Source of the DNA: SIG299 sp964541485 | GTDB taxonomy: Bacteria; Bacillota; Clostridia; Lachnospirales; Lachnospiraceae | Direction: 5' to 3' | Length of the DNA: 64,000 nucleotides | NCBI GenBank assembly: GCA_964541485.1 | Contig: CAZIQL010000008.1 | Span: 4,195 to 68,194 of the forward strand | Shown: positions 39,873-49,000 of the stretch, piece after piece | Numbering within the stretch: position 1 is the first letter of the stretch | Layout: each line of letters opens with the position of its first letter | Made by a program: the position numbers and the translations under genes | The notes under the pieces: generated by a model | Databases searched by the model: none | The model's input: the letters and a program-made list of their open reading frames with translations, nothing else | Told to the model about the DNA's origin: nothing

Positions 39873-40497
39873 GGTTTATCTTGAAAAAGCACGGACAGCC
39901 ATGGGACGCATGTTTGACTTTGCCGTGTATGATTTGAAATATGATATAGAGGAGTTCTTTGCACTGTTTCTGGGATCCGGAGTTGCAGCACGCTTTGAGC
40001 AGGGAGATTTTACTTTGCTCGTCGGAAAGTCCGGTGTGGAACTCGCATACGAGGTATTGGAGCAGTCCGGTATAAAGTACGAGCGCGTGAAACCGAATTA
40101 CACCATAGACCGTAGTGAAGAGTTTTGGGCAGGATGGGCACTGGCGTATTACCAGTGGAAGACTTCGTTGAGTTTCACAGAGATTGTACAGTGCATTCCG
40201 ATAAAAGAAATATTGGCACTGTATTCGCCGTATCATGAGATGGATATACGGCAGTTTGTGGATAAGATGAATGAGTTATATAAGGTGGCAAAGCCGGAAA
40301 CGAATTTAAAGTTGTTTCGGCAGAGGGTAGGGCTTAGCCAACGGGAACTGGCAGATTATTCAGGGATTCCGATACGCACACTCCAGCAATATGAGCAACG
40401 GCAAAAGAATATTAATAAGGCACAGGCGGAGTATCTGGTGGTGCTTGCGAAAGCATTATGCTGTGAAGTTACGGATTTGTTAGAGAAAACAGAGTAG
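39856..40497 (+). CDS. HTH antitoxin-like partner of the DUF3990 protein
   Basis: A 213-residue protein. The N-terminal 140 residues (YLEKARTAMGRMFDFAVYDLKYDIEEFFALFLGSGVAARFEQGDF, then LVGKSGVELAYEVL and EFWAGWALAYYQW) form a helical domain found with DUF3990 genes in related bacteria. Residues about 150-213 are an XRE HTH (LKLFRQRVGLSQRELADYSGIPIRTLQQYEQRQKNINKA). It probably neutralises the upstream protein and represses the promoter at 39138-39166. The start is inside the upstream gene, preceded by GGGAG at a very short distance. Confidence 0.82.
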   Translation: MHAYDRVYLEKARTAMGRMFDFAVYDLKYDIEEFFALFLGSGVAARFEQGDFTLLVGKSGVELAYEVLEQSGIKYERVKPNYTIDRSEEFWAGWALAYYQWKTSLSFTEIVQCIPIKEILALYSPYHEMDIRQFVDKMNELYKVAKPETNLKLFRQRVGLSQRELADYSGIPIRTLQQYEQRQKNINKAQAEYLVVLAKALCCEVTDLLEKTE

Positions 40498-40540
40498 ACT
40501 TGTACTTCCATCCCCACATTCTTCCCCTTTCCATTCGACA

Positions 40541-40556
40541 AAATTCATGCTATAAT
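40541..40556 (+). promoter_or_regulatory. extended -10 promoter of the CapD-like gene
   Basis: TGC directly before TATAAT (40551-40556) forms an extended -10 element, with a weak TTTCCA 17 bp upstream. It is 54 bp ahead of the start. Confidence 0.55.
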
Positions 40557-40609
40557 AAATAAGATGTGAATTTGTAGGAAAAGAATTCCAAGAGGAGATA
40601 GAAAAACAT

Positions 40610-42466
40610 ATGAAAAAATTATTTCACGATAAACAACTATGGATAAGGAGAGCATTTTTTATCGCGTTGGATGTGTGCAGCGTGGTGGCTGCGAGCATTC
40701 TGGCGCTGATGCTGCGTTTTGACCTTAGTTTGGAAAAAGTAGATGATAAATATCTAGACAGCATGTGGAATTATCTTCCGTATAACATTCTGGCGACGAT
40801 TATCATTTTTGCATTCTTCCACCTATATCAGAGTGTGTGGCGGTTTGCCGGAGTGGTAGAACTGCAGAGTGCGGTGGTTGCCAGCATTTTATCCGGTGTG
40901 ATACAGCTGGTGGCATTCTGGCTGGCGGGGACAAATTATCCGCGCAGCTGCTATCTGTCCTACATCATGTTTTTGATGGCACTCACAGTGGTGACCAGAT
41001 TCTCCTACCGGTTTGTCCGGAGAGTAAAGCGGCAGCGTTCCACGAAGGACGGTGTAAACGTCATGATTATCGGTGCGGGTCAGGCAGGCTCCATGCTGAT
41101 TCGTGAGATGATGAACAGTAAGTATTTAAACAAGCGTGTAAAGTGTATCATTGATGACTCGGTGGACAAGCAGGGCATGTTCATTGACGGAATCAAGGTA
41201 GTAGGCACGCGTTATGATATCAAGGAGATGGCGGAAAAGTATTCGATTGAGGAAATCGATATTGCGATGCCGTCTGCATCCAAAAAGATTATCAAGGAGC
41301 TTTTGGAAATCTGTCAGGAGACGAAATGCGAGATTAAGATTTTACCGGGCCTTTATCAGTTTGTAAATGGTGATGTGAGCGTGAGCAACCTGCGTAAGGT
41401 TGAGGTAGAGGACTTACTTGGCAGAGAGCCGATTGCAGTTGACATTGATTCCATTATGGGCTATGTGACCGGGAAGGTGGTTCTGGTGACCGGCGGTGGC
41501 GGTTCCATCGGCAGTGAGTTATGCCGCCAGATTGCGAGCCATAATCCGAAGCAGCTCATTATCGTCGATATTTATGAAAACAATGCGTACGATATTCAAC
41601 AGGAGTTGGTACGGAAATATCCGAAGTTAGATTTGCAGGTGTTGATTGCCTCTGTGCGAAATACAGCACGTATCAATTCCATTTTTGCTAAGTATCGTCC
41701 GGAGATTGTGTATCATGCGGCTGCGCATAAGCATGTGCCGCTTATGGAAGACTCACCGAATGAGGCAATCAAAAATAACGTCTTCGGCACGTTAAAGACT
41801 GTACAGGCAGCGGATAAATACGGAGCAAAGCGTTTTGTGCTGATTTCCACGGACAAAGCAGTGAATCCGACCAACATCATGGGTGCTACGAAGCGTATGT
41901 GCGAAATGGTGGTGCAGACCTATAATAACCGTTCGAAGACGGAGTTTGTGGCGGTGCGTTTTGGTAACGTACTCGGCAGTAACGGAAGCGTGATTCCGTT
42001 GTTTAAGAGACAGATTGAAGAGGGCGGTCCGGTGACCGTGACCCATCCGGACATCATCCGTTACTTCATGACCATTCCGGAAGCGGTATCGTTAGTGTTA
42101 CAGGCCGGAGCTTATGCAAAGGGCGGAGAAATCTTCGTGCTTGACATGGGAGAGCCGGTGAAGATTTTAGATTTGGCAACCAATTTAATCCGTCTGTCGG
42201 GCTACACACCGGGAGAGGATATTGAAATTAAGTTCACGGGCTTGCGTCCGGGTGAAAAGCTGTATGAAGAGCTCCTTATGAAGGAAGAGGGCATGCAGGA
42301 TACGGAAAACAAGTTAATCCACATCGGAAAGCCGATTGAAATGGATGAGGAGAAGTTTTTAAAGCAGTTGGATGTGCTCTATGAACGTGTACTGACAGAG
42401 CCGTCTGACATCCGTCCGATGGTACAGGAAATCGTGACAACCTATGTGCCAAAGAAGGAAGATTAG
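40610..42466 (+). CDS. CapD/WbpM/PglF-type nucleotide-sugar 4,6-dehydratase
   Basis: A 618-residue membrane-bound enzyme. About four N-terminal helices (residues 12-130) precede a first Rossmann domain (VMIIGAGQAGSMLIREM, about 146-162). The catalytic SDR domain follows (VLVTGGGGSIGSELCRQIA, about 290-308), with HAAAHKHVPLMEDSP and FVLISTDKAVNPTNIMGATKRMCE. The last has the Met-x3-Lys in place of Tyr-x3-Lys, usual in this long subfamily. It converts UDP-GlcNAc to the 4-keto-6-deoxy sugar, precursor of bacillosamine or FucNAc-type residues. AGAGGAGAT lies upstream. The Wzz-like gene follows after 63 bp. Confidence 0.94.
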   Translation: MKKLFHDKQLWIRRAFFIALDVCSVVAASILALMLRFDLSLEKVDDKYLDSMWNYLPYNILATIIIFAFFHLYQSVWRFAGVVELQSAVVASILSGVIQLVAFWLAGTNYPRSCYLSYIMFLMALTVVTRFSYRFVRRVKRQRSTKDGVNVMIIGAGQAGSMLIREMMNSKYLNKRVKCIIDDSVDKQGMFIDGIKVVGTRYDIKEMAEKYSIEEIDIAMPSASKKIIKELLEICQETKCEIKILPGLYQFVNGDVSVSNLRKVEVEDLLGREPIAVDIDSIMGYVTGKVVLVTGGGGSIGSELCRQIASHNPKQLIIVDIYENNAYDIQQELVRKYPKLDLQVLIASVRNTARINSIFAKYRPEIVYHAAAHKHVPLMEDSPNEAIKNNVFGTLKTVQAADKYGAKRFVLISTDKAVNPTNIMGATKRMCEMVVQTYNNRSKTEFVAVRFGNVLGSNGSVIPLFKRQIEEGGPVTVTHPDIIRYFMTIPEAVSLVLQAGAYAKGGEIFVLDMGEPVKILDLATNLIRLSGYTPGEDIEIKFTGLRPGEKLYEELLMKEEGMQDTENKLIHIGKPIEMDEEKFLKQLDVLYERVLTEPSDIRPMVQEIVTTYVPKKED

Positions 42467-42529
42467 AAAGAGTGACCGCAGACAGTGACAAAATTACTCC
42501 CTGCGGAATGCGATAAAAGGAGAAGGCAG

Positions 42530-43951
42530 ATGAACGAAACTTACGAACAGGAAATTGATTTAAAGTGGCTGTTGTACCGTGTGCTCCGTGCTTGGAGAAC
42601 GATTGTGGTATGGGCGATTGTGATTGGTGTTGTGGCAGGAGCGGGAAGTCTGGCGATTAATCTGATTAAGATTACCGATCCGGAGTATGTAGCAGAGGAA
42701 AAGTCAAATTTTGAACGTGAGCATGCATCTTGGGAAGCCACAGGAGCTAACCTGAAAGCAGAGCTTGATAATCTACAGACATCGCGTGATAATCAGGTGG
42801 AATACAATGAAAATTCTGTGCTGATGAAGATTAACCCACTTCGCGAGTATAACGCATCGTTCCAGTTATATGTAGACTATGATTATAAAGTAGACCCGAC
42901 GCTTACCTATCAGAACATCGACTTGTCGGACCGTATCATCAAGGCATATTCTACCTATATGACGAATGGTGAATTGTACCAGTACATCATTAACAATTTG
43001 TCCGAAAAGATGGAGTTGCGTTATTTTAAAGAGATTTTTTCCGTTTCTGCGGATAATTCGAATAACATGATTACCATTTCCGTACGTCATGAGAATGCGG
43101 AAAAGTGTCAGGAAATCCTTGACTTGGCAGCAGAAGGCATCCAGGCAAAGTATGACAGTGTTTGTGAAACGATTGCTGAACACGAGTTGCTTGAGATGAA
43201 CGCGGCTTCCTATGAGGCGGTAAACCTTTCTCTGGATTCTTCCCAGAAGGCAAACATCCAGTACATTTCTGATTTGGATATCAAGATTCAGGAAAAGAAT
43301 GAAGAGTATCTGGATTGGAAGAAGGAGCCGGAACCGGAAGCTGAGTATACAGTAGCTGAGATTGTTAAAAGTTCGATTAAGACCCTGATCATCGGTGGCA
43401 TCATTGGCGGTGTGGTATTTGCGGTAGTAGTTGCATTCTGTGCGTTATTATCCGGTAAGTTATTAAATCCATCCGATGTGAAAAACCGTTTCGGAATCCG
43501 TCTGATCGGAGAACTTCCGACAAGCCGTGTGAAGAAGCCGTTTGCTTTTGTTTCCCGCCTATTTGCGGCGTTTGGCGGCATTACCATGGTACCGGAGGAT
43601 TACGAGCGCATGGCAAAGACGGCAGGCATGAGCTTAAAATCCGAGCTTTCTGCAAGAGAGGATGCAAAGGATTGGAAGAATATCGTCCTGACCGGTACGG
43701 TAAGCGAGGAAGAGCTTCAGAAGCTTCTTAAAGCAATGGATGTGGATGCGGCGTATCATGTGACCGCAGTGTCCGATATTCTGACCAATGCGGCATCTAT
43801 CGAAAAGGTAGTGGCGGCCGATTGTGTGGTATTGGTTGAGAAGCAGGAAGTATCAAAGGCAGCAGATATTGCAAAGGAACTGGAAGCATTAAAGGCATGG
43901 AACAAGCCGGTGATTGGTGCAGTAGTGCTGAATGCGGATGCGGTGATGTAA
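42530..43951 (+). CDS. Wzz/CpsC-type chain-length protein with degenerate kinase-like C-terminus
   Basis: A 473-residue protein. The N-terminal EIDLKWLLYRVLRAWRTIVVWAIVIGVVAGAG (cytoplasmic start plus membrane helix) and a second helix at about residues 292-318 (LIIGGIIGGVVFAVVVAFCALL) frame an extracytoplasmic helical domain, the Wzz topology. The 150-residue cytoplasmic tail (NIVLTGTVSEEELQKLLKAM, DCVVLVEKQEVSKAADIAKELEALKAW, PVIGAVVLNAD) resembles the CpsD/BY-kinase fold but has no Walker A lysine or tyrosine cluster. The start at 42530 is chosen for AAAAGGAG. It would set polymer length. No separate kinase is in the window. Confidence 0.82.
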   Translation: MNETYEQEIDLKWLLYRVLRAWRTIVVWAIVIGVVAGAGSLAINLIKITDPEYVAEEKSNFEREHASWEATGANLKAELDNLQTSRDNQVEYNENSVLMKINPLREYNASFQLYVDYDYKVDPTLTYQNIDLSDRIIKAYSTYMTNGELYQYIINNLSEKMELRYFKEIFSVSADNSNNMITISVRHENAEKCQEILDLAAEGIQAKYDSVCETIAEHELLEMNAASYEAVNLSLDSSQKANIQYISDLDIKIQEKNEEYLDWKKEPEPEAEYTVAEIVKSSIKTLIIGGIIGGVVFAVVVAFCALLSGKLLNPSDVKNRFGIRLIGELPTSRVKKPFAFVSRLFAAFGGITMVPEDYERMAKTAGMSLKSELSAREDAKDWKNIVLTGTVSEEELQKLLKAMDVDAAYHVTAVSDILTNAASIEKVVAADCVVLVEKQEVSKAADIAKELEALKAWNKPVIGAVVLNADAVM

Positions 43952-44013
43952 CTAAATGGAACGTCTTCTGCCTTTGGGCAGGAATTCCTTAAGAATATGG
44001 GAGGTAGAAAAAT

Positions 44014-44433
44014 ATGAAGGACACAAATTGTGCATATTGTATGCGTGGGGAACTGTTAGACAAGTTTGGTATTTTTATTTGTGATTTGAGCGTGAGCACA
44101 CTGATTCTTTTTAAAGAGCAGTCAAAGCCTGGCAGATGTATCGTGGCGTATAAGGATCACGTGAGCGAAATTATCAATATCAGCGAGGAAGAGCGCAATG
44201 CATTTATGGCGGATGTGGTAAAGGCAGCAAATGCCATTCACGCAGCGTTTCATCCGGACAAGGTAAACTACGGTGCTTACGGTGACACAGGTTGCCACCT
44301 GCACATGCATCTGGTGCCAAAGTACAATGGCGGCGATGAATGGGGCGGCACATTCCAGATGAATCCGGGTAAGACTTACCTTACGGATGCAGAGTATCAG
44401 GAAATGATGGAAAAGATTAAGGCGAATTTATAA
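44014..44433 (+). CDS. HIT-family nucleotide hydrolase/transferase
   Basis: A 139-residue histidine-triad protein. CHLHMHLVPK (about residues 92-101) is the HxHxH catalytic motif, and CAYCMRGELL near the N-terminus is a Cys pair seen in zinc-binding HIT proteins. SKPGRCIVAYKDHVSEI is typical. It hydrolyses or transfers nucleotide monophosphates; the substrate is open. GGGAGG is upstream and a terminator downstream. It lies 62 bp after the Wzz-like gene and may be co-transcribed. Confidence 0.92.
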   Translation: MKDTNCAYCMRGELLDKFGIFICDLSVSTLILFKEQSKPGRCIVAYKDHVSEIINISEEERNAFMADVVKAANAIHAAFHPDKVNYGAYGDTGCHLHMHLVPKYNGGDEWGGTFQMNPGKTYLTDAEYQEMMEKIKANL

Positions 44434-44449
44434 GAGAAACTTACAAAGC

Positions 44450-44487
44450 AACCCGCAGGTTCTTCGGAAACCTTGCGGGTTTTGTTT
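44450..44487 (+). terminator. terminator after the HIT gene
   Basis: An AACCCGCAGG / CCTTGCGGGTT stem around a loop TTCTTCGGAAA, followed by TTGTTTTT. Confidence 0.75.
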
Positions 44488-44514
44488 TTACATCGAAAAT
44501 GTATAATTTTGTCA

Positions 44515-44569
44515 AAAACAATCATTTTGATAACTTTTACGTGAGAAAAACCATCAAAATGATTGTTTT
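44515..44569. promoter_or_regulatory. 16-bp inverted repeat, candidate operator of the HTH/HipA-like pair
   Basis: AAAACAATCATTTTGA (44515-44530) and TCAAAATGATTGTTTT (44554-44569) are perfect inverted copies 23 bp apart. They lie directly upstream of the promoter at 44574. The spacing of two half-sites is that of two operator turns bound by a HipB-like dimer. Confidence 0.6.
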
Positions 44570-44573
44570 CTTC

Positions 44574-44602
44574 TTTACAAACCGTAAAAATAATGGTTAA
44601 AT
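44574..44602 (+). promoter_or_regulatory. promoter of the HTH/HipA-like pair
   Basis: TTTACA - 17 bp - TTAAAT, about 20 bp upstream of the start at 44623, just after the 16-bp inverted repeat. Confidence 0.5.
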
Positions 44603-44622
44603 ATTGCTAGGAGGTGGATACA

Positions 44623-45171
44623 ATGGGAGAGAAGAAATTTGTAACATCGGAATATACTACAGGTGAGGAGATAAAAAGAATACGGATGATTCTGGGATTA
44701 ACGCAAAAGGAGTTTGCGATGCTGATTGGTAGTTCGAAAGTGACTGTGGAACGGTGGGAGCGAAGTGAAGAACCAATCCGCGGACCGATTGTGCTTTTGC
44801 TCCGGTTTCTGGAACGTTATCCAAATACAGCGGAAGAGATGCAAGTACAGGAGAAAGTATATCCACTCAGATTATGGTACATGCATAATCAAACGGTATG
44901 TACCATCATTGATGTAAATGAGATGACAAAACAGGTTAAGATTAAGAATTACACGGAAAATACGATGTTTCGTGCCTTTGGTGTAATTGAGACACCGGAT
45001 TACGAGCAATACGTAGAGTTTTTAAAGACACGTTGTTTCCCGGAGAGCAGGGACAAAATGAAACTGGTATTAAAGGATTTGGGGCTGCCGTTTTATGATC
45101 CGCTTATGATTATAGAGAAAACGGAGGGCAGAATGGCAGAAGACAACTTTTGGATTCGGATTGAGAGGTAG
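44623..45171 (+). CDS. HTH protein paired with a HipA-like kinase
   Basis: A 182-residue protein. Residues about 12-62 are an XRE/MqsA-like HTH (EEIKRIRMILGLTQKEFAMLIGSSKVTVERWERSEEP) with the WERG-type recognition end. The remaining 110 residues (YPLRLWYMHNQTVCTIIDVNEMTKQVKIKNY, then EQYVEFLKTRCFPESRDKMKLVLKDLGLPFYDPL) form a second domain. FYDPLMIIEKTEGRMAEDNFWI is often found in HTH partners of small HipA-like proteins. The start at 44623 follows AGGAGGTGG. It is 3 bp from the kinase-like gene. It probably represses its own promoter at the inverted repeat. Confidence 0.8.
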   Translation: MGEKKFVTSEYTTGEEIKRIRMILGLTQKEFAMLIGSSKVTVERWERSEEPIRGPIVLLLRFLERYPNTAEEMQVQEKVYPLRLWYMHNQTVCTIIDVNEMTKQVKIKNYTENTMFRAFGVIETPDYEQYVEFLKTRCFPESRDKMKLVLKDLGLPFYDPLMIIEKTEGRMAEDNFWIRIER

Positions 45172-45174
45172 ATT

Positions 45175-45981
45175 ATGATAGAGTTATTTGAGCAAAATAT
45201 CAGAACAAATAACAGGCAGTCGTCAAAAGGGAATCAGTTAAAATGGGAAAACGGAGGAGTCTGGTATAAGGCAGATTACACCGGATATGAGGGGCTGATA
45301 GAGTACGTAATTTCGCATTTGCTGAAAAAATCAACTCTTTCAGAGGAGGAGTATGTTTTATACGACTTGGAAGAAATGAAATACAATACGGTAGTTTATA
45401 AGGGAGTGAAAAGCAGAGATTTTTTGATGGGAGATTGGCAGTTAATCACTTTGGAGAGACTGTTCCAAAATTTTTTTGGAGAGAGTCTTCACAAGTCAAT
45501 CTATCGAATTGAGAATCATGAGGAGCGATTGCGTTTTCTGGTCAGCCAGGCAGAGCGGATTACCGGGTTGAAGGATTTTGGGAAATATATGAATAAACTT
45601 TTTGCCATCGATGCTTTTTTTCTTAATGAAGACCGCCATACACATAATATCGCAGTGTTGATGAATGGCGTAGGGGAATTTAAGTATTGTCCGATTTTTG
45701 ATAACGGGGCGGGATTGCTCGCAGACACAACGATGGATTATCCGTTGCAAGGAGATACGGAACGGATGATGCAAAGGGTTCAGGCAAAGACGATAGGTAC
45801 GGATTTTGAAGAGCAGCTTGACATATCAGAGAAACTCTATGGTTGCAATCTGAAGTTTTCTTTTGCGAAAGAAGATGTCGCGTTCTTGCTGGATAAAGCA
45901 GGTATTTATACTGTCGGGGAAAGAGAAAGAGTGGCAGAGATACTGTATTTGCAGATGCGAAAATATCGATACCTGTTTTAG
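45175..45981 (+). CDS. small HipA-like Ser/Thr kinase (toxin candidate)
   Basis: A 268-residue protein with the HipA C-terminal kinase core. FFLNEDRHTHNIAVL (Asp near residue 153 as catalytic base, Asn as metal ligand) and CPIFDNGAGLL (Asp near 176, the DFD-like metal site) are clear. The N-terminal part (QLKWENGGVWYKADYTGYEGLIEYV) looks like the ATP-lobe with the invariant Lys. It lacks the HipA N-terminal domain, so it belongs to the short CtkA-like group. HipA kinases arrest growth by phosphorylating a translation component; the target here is unknown. Coupled to the HTH gene. Confidence 0.85.
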   Translation: MIELFEQNIRTNNRQSSKGNQLKWENGGVWYKADYTGYEGLIEYVISHLLKKSTLSEEEYVLYDLEEMKYNTVVYKGVKSRDFLMGDWQLITLERLFQNFFGESLHKSIYRIENHEERLRFLVSQAERITGLKDFGKYMNKLFAIDAFFLNEDRHTHNIAVLMNGVGEFKYCPIFDNGAGLLADTTMDYPLQGDTERMMQRVQAKTIGTDFEEQLDISEKLYGCNLKFSFAKEDVAFLLDKAGIYTVGERERVAEILYLQMRKYRYLF

Positions 45982-45991
45982 TGTTTTCTGA

Positions 45992-46020
45992 TTGTTCCAT
46001 ACAGAAAAATGTGATATAAT
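45992..46020 (+). promoter_or_regulatory. promoter of the CotH gene
   Basis: TTGTTC - 17 bp - TATAAT, 39 bp upstream of the start at 46059. Confidence 0.55.
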
Positions 46021-46058
46021 AACATGTTGGGGAAAATATGGGAGATGGAGAAGAAAAA

Positions 46059-49000
46059 ATGGGAAAAAGAAATGGAAAAACAGTAAGACAAATGCTGATG
46101 GCTGTATTGCTTGCGGCACTTATATTGCCGTTATTTACACCGCTTACGGTGTTGGCAGAGGACATTCCGCACGGTACGGCGGATTTCTGGGTTCCGGAGG
46201 AAATGTTGGATAATGAGCCGCCGCAGGATTATAAGGTAAATAAAGAGACGCAGGGTGAAGCAAAGGATGGAAAGTACAATGCGTATTTTTTAAAGGATGC
46301 CATCCAGACGGTGGAGATTACCATTGATGAGAATAATTTAAACTACCTGCTCCAAAACGCGGCGGATGAGCCGTATGTGATGACGGAGAGTGTGACCATA
46401 GGGGATGCAACGCTGGGATATTGCGGCCTGAAGACAAAGGGTGCTTTTACACTGGAACATTCCGTGACGGACAACGCGGGCAGTGACCGTTTTTCGTTCA
46501 CGATTAATTTTGGTAAGTACATAAAGAAGAAGGACTACGGCGAGAAGCAGAACTTCTTTGGAGCAAACAAAATCAGCTTTAACAATTTCTTTTTTGACAA
46601 GTCCATGATGAAGGAATTTTTTGCGCTGATGCTTTTGGATGAAATGGGGCTTCCGACACCGCAGTACGGTTTGGCAAAGCTCTATATCAACGGAAATTAT
46701 TACGGTGTTTATGCTATGGTGGAGGCAATGGATGAATCCATCCTGGAGCAGTACTATGGCGTGGACTCGGATGAGTTATCAAGCTATCTTTGCAAGCCGG
46801 AGGGCACGGTTTTTGATTATTATGCGCTGAAAGCGGACGATTCGCCGCTTTGGGAGTATGATGAGGATACGAAAAAGGATGTCGAGGACATGTTACCGAC
46901 GGTTATGGAGTGGGTGAGAAAGTTAAACCACTTAAACTACGGCACGGACTTTGATTACAACGTGGTGGATGTAAACAGTGAGGAATACTTGGAGCTCCTC
47001 GGTCAGGTCATTGACATTGACGAGGTAGTAAAATATTTTGCGGTTCATTCCTGGCTCTGCCAGATGGACAACATGTTTGTCGGACAGAAGAATTTTGGTC
47101 TTTATGTGGATAAGGATGGCAAGGCACTCATCGTTCCTTGGGACTATGATTTAAGCTTCGGCTGTTATTACCCAAGTACGGCTGAGCTGACGGCAAATTA
47201 TTATATTGATGCGATGTTCCGTTTGAGCAGCGGTGATGTGGGTGATGCGGATGAAATTGCCGCAGAAACTTATGCGGGATTTCCTTTGTTCAACGTAATT
47301 TATCAGAATGACGCCCTGATGGAACAGTACCATGCTTACATGAAAGAGTGTTCAAAGATTGTGGCGCTTGGTGGCACGGTGGAGTCCACGGGAAAGACAT
47401 ATGAGCCGGGATATTTTAATTCGGTTCTTGAAACGCTGAAGGCAGATGTACTGGCGGCCGCTACAGAAAAGACGGCAAAGAACGTTTACTATATGAACAA
47501 CATAAGACAGCCGCGTGATGTACGTGCGGCTCTGCCGAATCTGGCAGAGATTCTCGCAATGCGCTCGGCAGGTGTCTACGTGCAGGTGGCGGGTATCGAG
47601 ACAACGGTATGCGGACAGGGCTGTGACTTGTCTGCTTTGGGCAATGCGGTGGCAGCAAGCGGTTCGGTAAGCGGAAAGCTGACAATTGTGGATGAGAAGA
47701 CCGGAATCTTTGCGTCCGGCACCTACACCGGTGACCGCAGAAGCGGTTCGCCGACATTGACCGTGAATGAGATCACAAGTACCGCGGCAATCTACGGGGA
47801 AATCGTGAGTGCCATCGGGCTTGGCACGGATGCAGAATTTATTGCCTATGCCATGGCTATGACAAAAGAAGCCACTTCCGGTTATAAGATATATATTCCG
47901 GTGTCGCAGGATTACATGCAGGCAAAGGAGCAGTTGAAGTTCTATTCCTACACAAAGGACGGTGGGCTGACGGAGCTTGCCGGTACATGGGATGATAACT
48001 TGTTTACGGCAGAGGTGGCGGAATTGCAGTACATTGCGGTGGTGAAAAGTATAGGTGCTGTTGCAGCAGCAGGAACCAACGGTAACGGTGATGAGGTGGA
48101 TGTGCCGCCGACACAGCCGGGCGGAAATAGCGGTGATGATGTGACAGTGGGGAAAGAAGGAGACGGAATGAAAAAATTAGTGATAATTGGCGTGAGTGTT
48201 TTATTTTTACTTGGTTTGGCCGGTTTGATTGCCTGCGGGAAAAAGGGACCGGCTAAGGAGGAAGAGGATCAAGTGACTCCAACCATCGTACAGGAGGAAC
48301 TGAGCGAGAAAGTGATTACTCCAAATGAAGGTAATATAAAGGTGCTCGGCAGGGCAGACTTTTTGAAGAATACGCTCTGGATGGTGCATTCGGGTTCCGG
48401 TGCGGAATTTACGTTTACGGGAACCAAAGCGGTGGTAACACTGCAAGCGGATAGTGCTATGATGAGTGGTGCAAATAATCAGGCGCGCGTTGCCATTTTT
48501 GTCAACGGTGAGTGCGTCGTGGATGATATGATAAATAAGATGCAGAAAACGTATACGGTGTTTGAGTCCGAAGAGGAAAAAGAGTGTGTGGTGCGTATCA
48601 TTAAGCTTTCCGAGGCGGCAATGTCGACGGTTGGCATCGTATCCATTGAAGTGACGGCGCGCGGCGGGATTAAGCCGACAGAAAACAAGGCACATCTGAT
48701 TGAGTTCATCGGAGACTCGATTACCTGTGGTTACGGGGTGGAGGATGAAGATCCAAACCACAATTTTAAGACCTCGACGGAAAATGCCATGAAGGCATAT
48801 GCGTACAAGACGGCGGAGGCGCTTGGTGCGGATTACCGGCTGGTATCCTTCTCGGGCTGGGGTATCATTTCGGGTTACACGGGAACCGGTGAGGCAAAGA
48901 TGACCGAGCAGCTGGTGCCGGATTATTATGAAAAGCTGGGCTTTTCCTACGGTACATACATGACAACAAAGCCGCAAGACGTAGCGTGGGATTTTACAAA

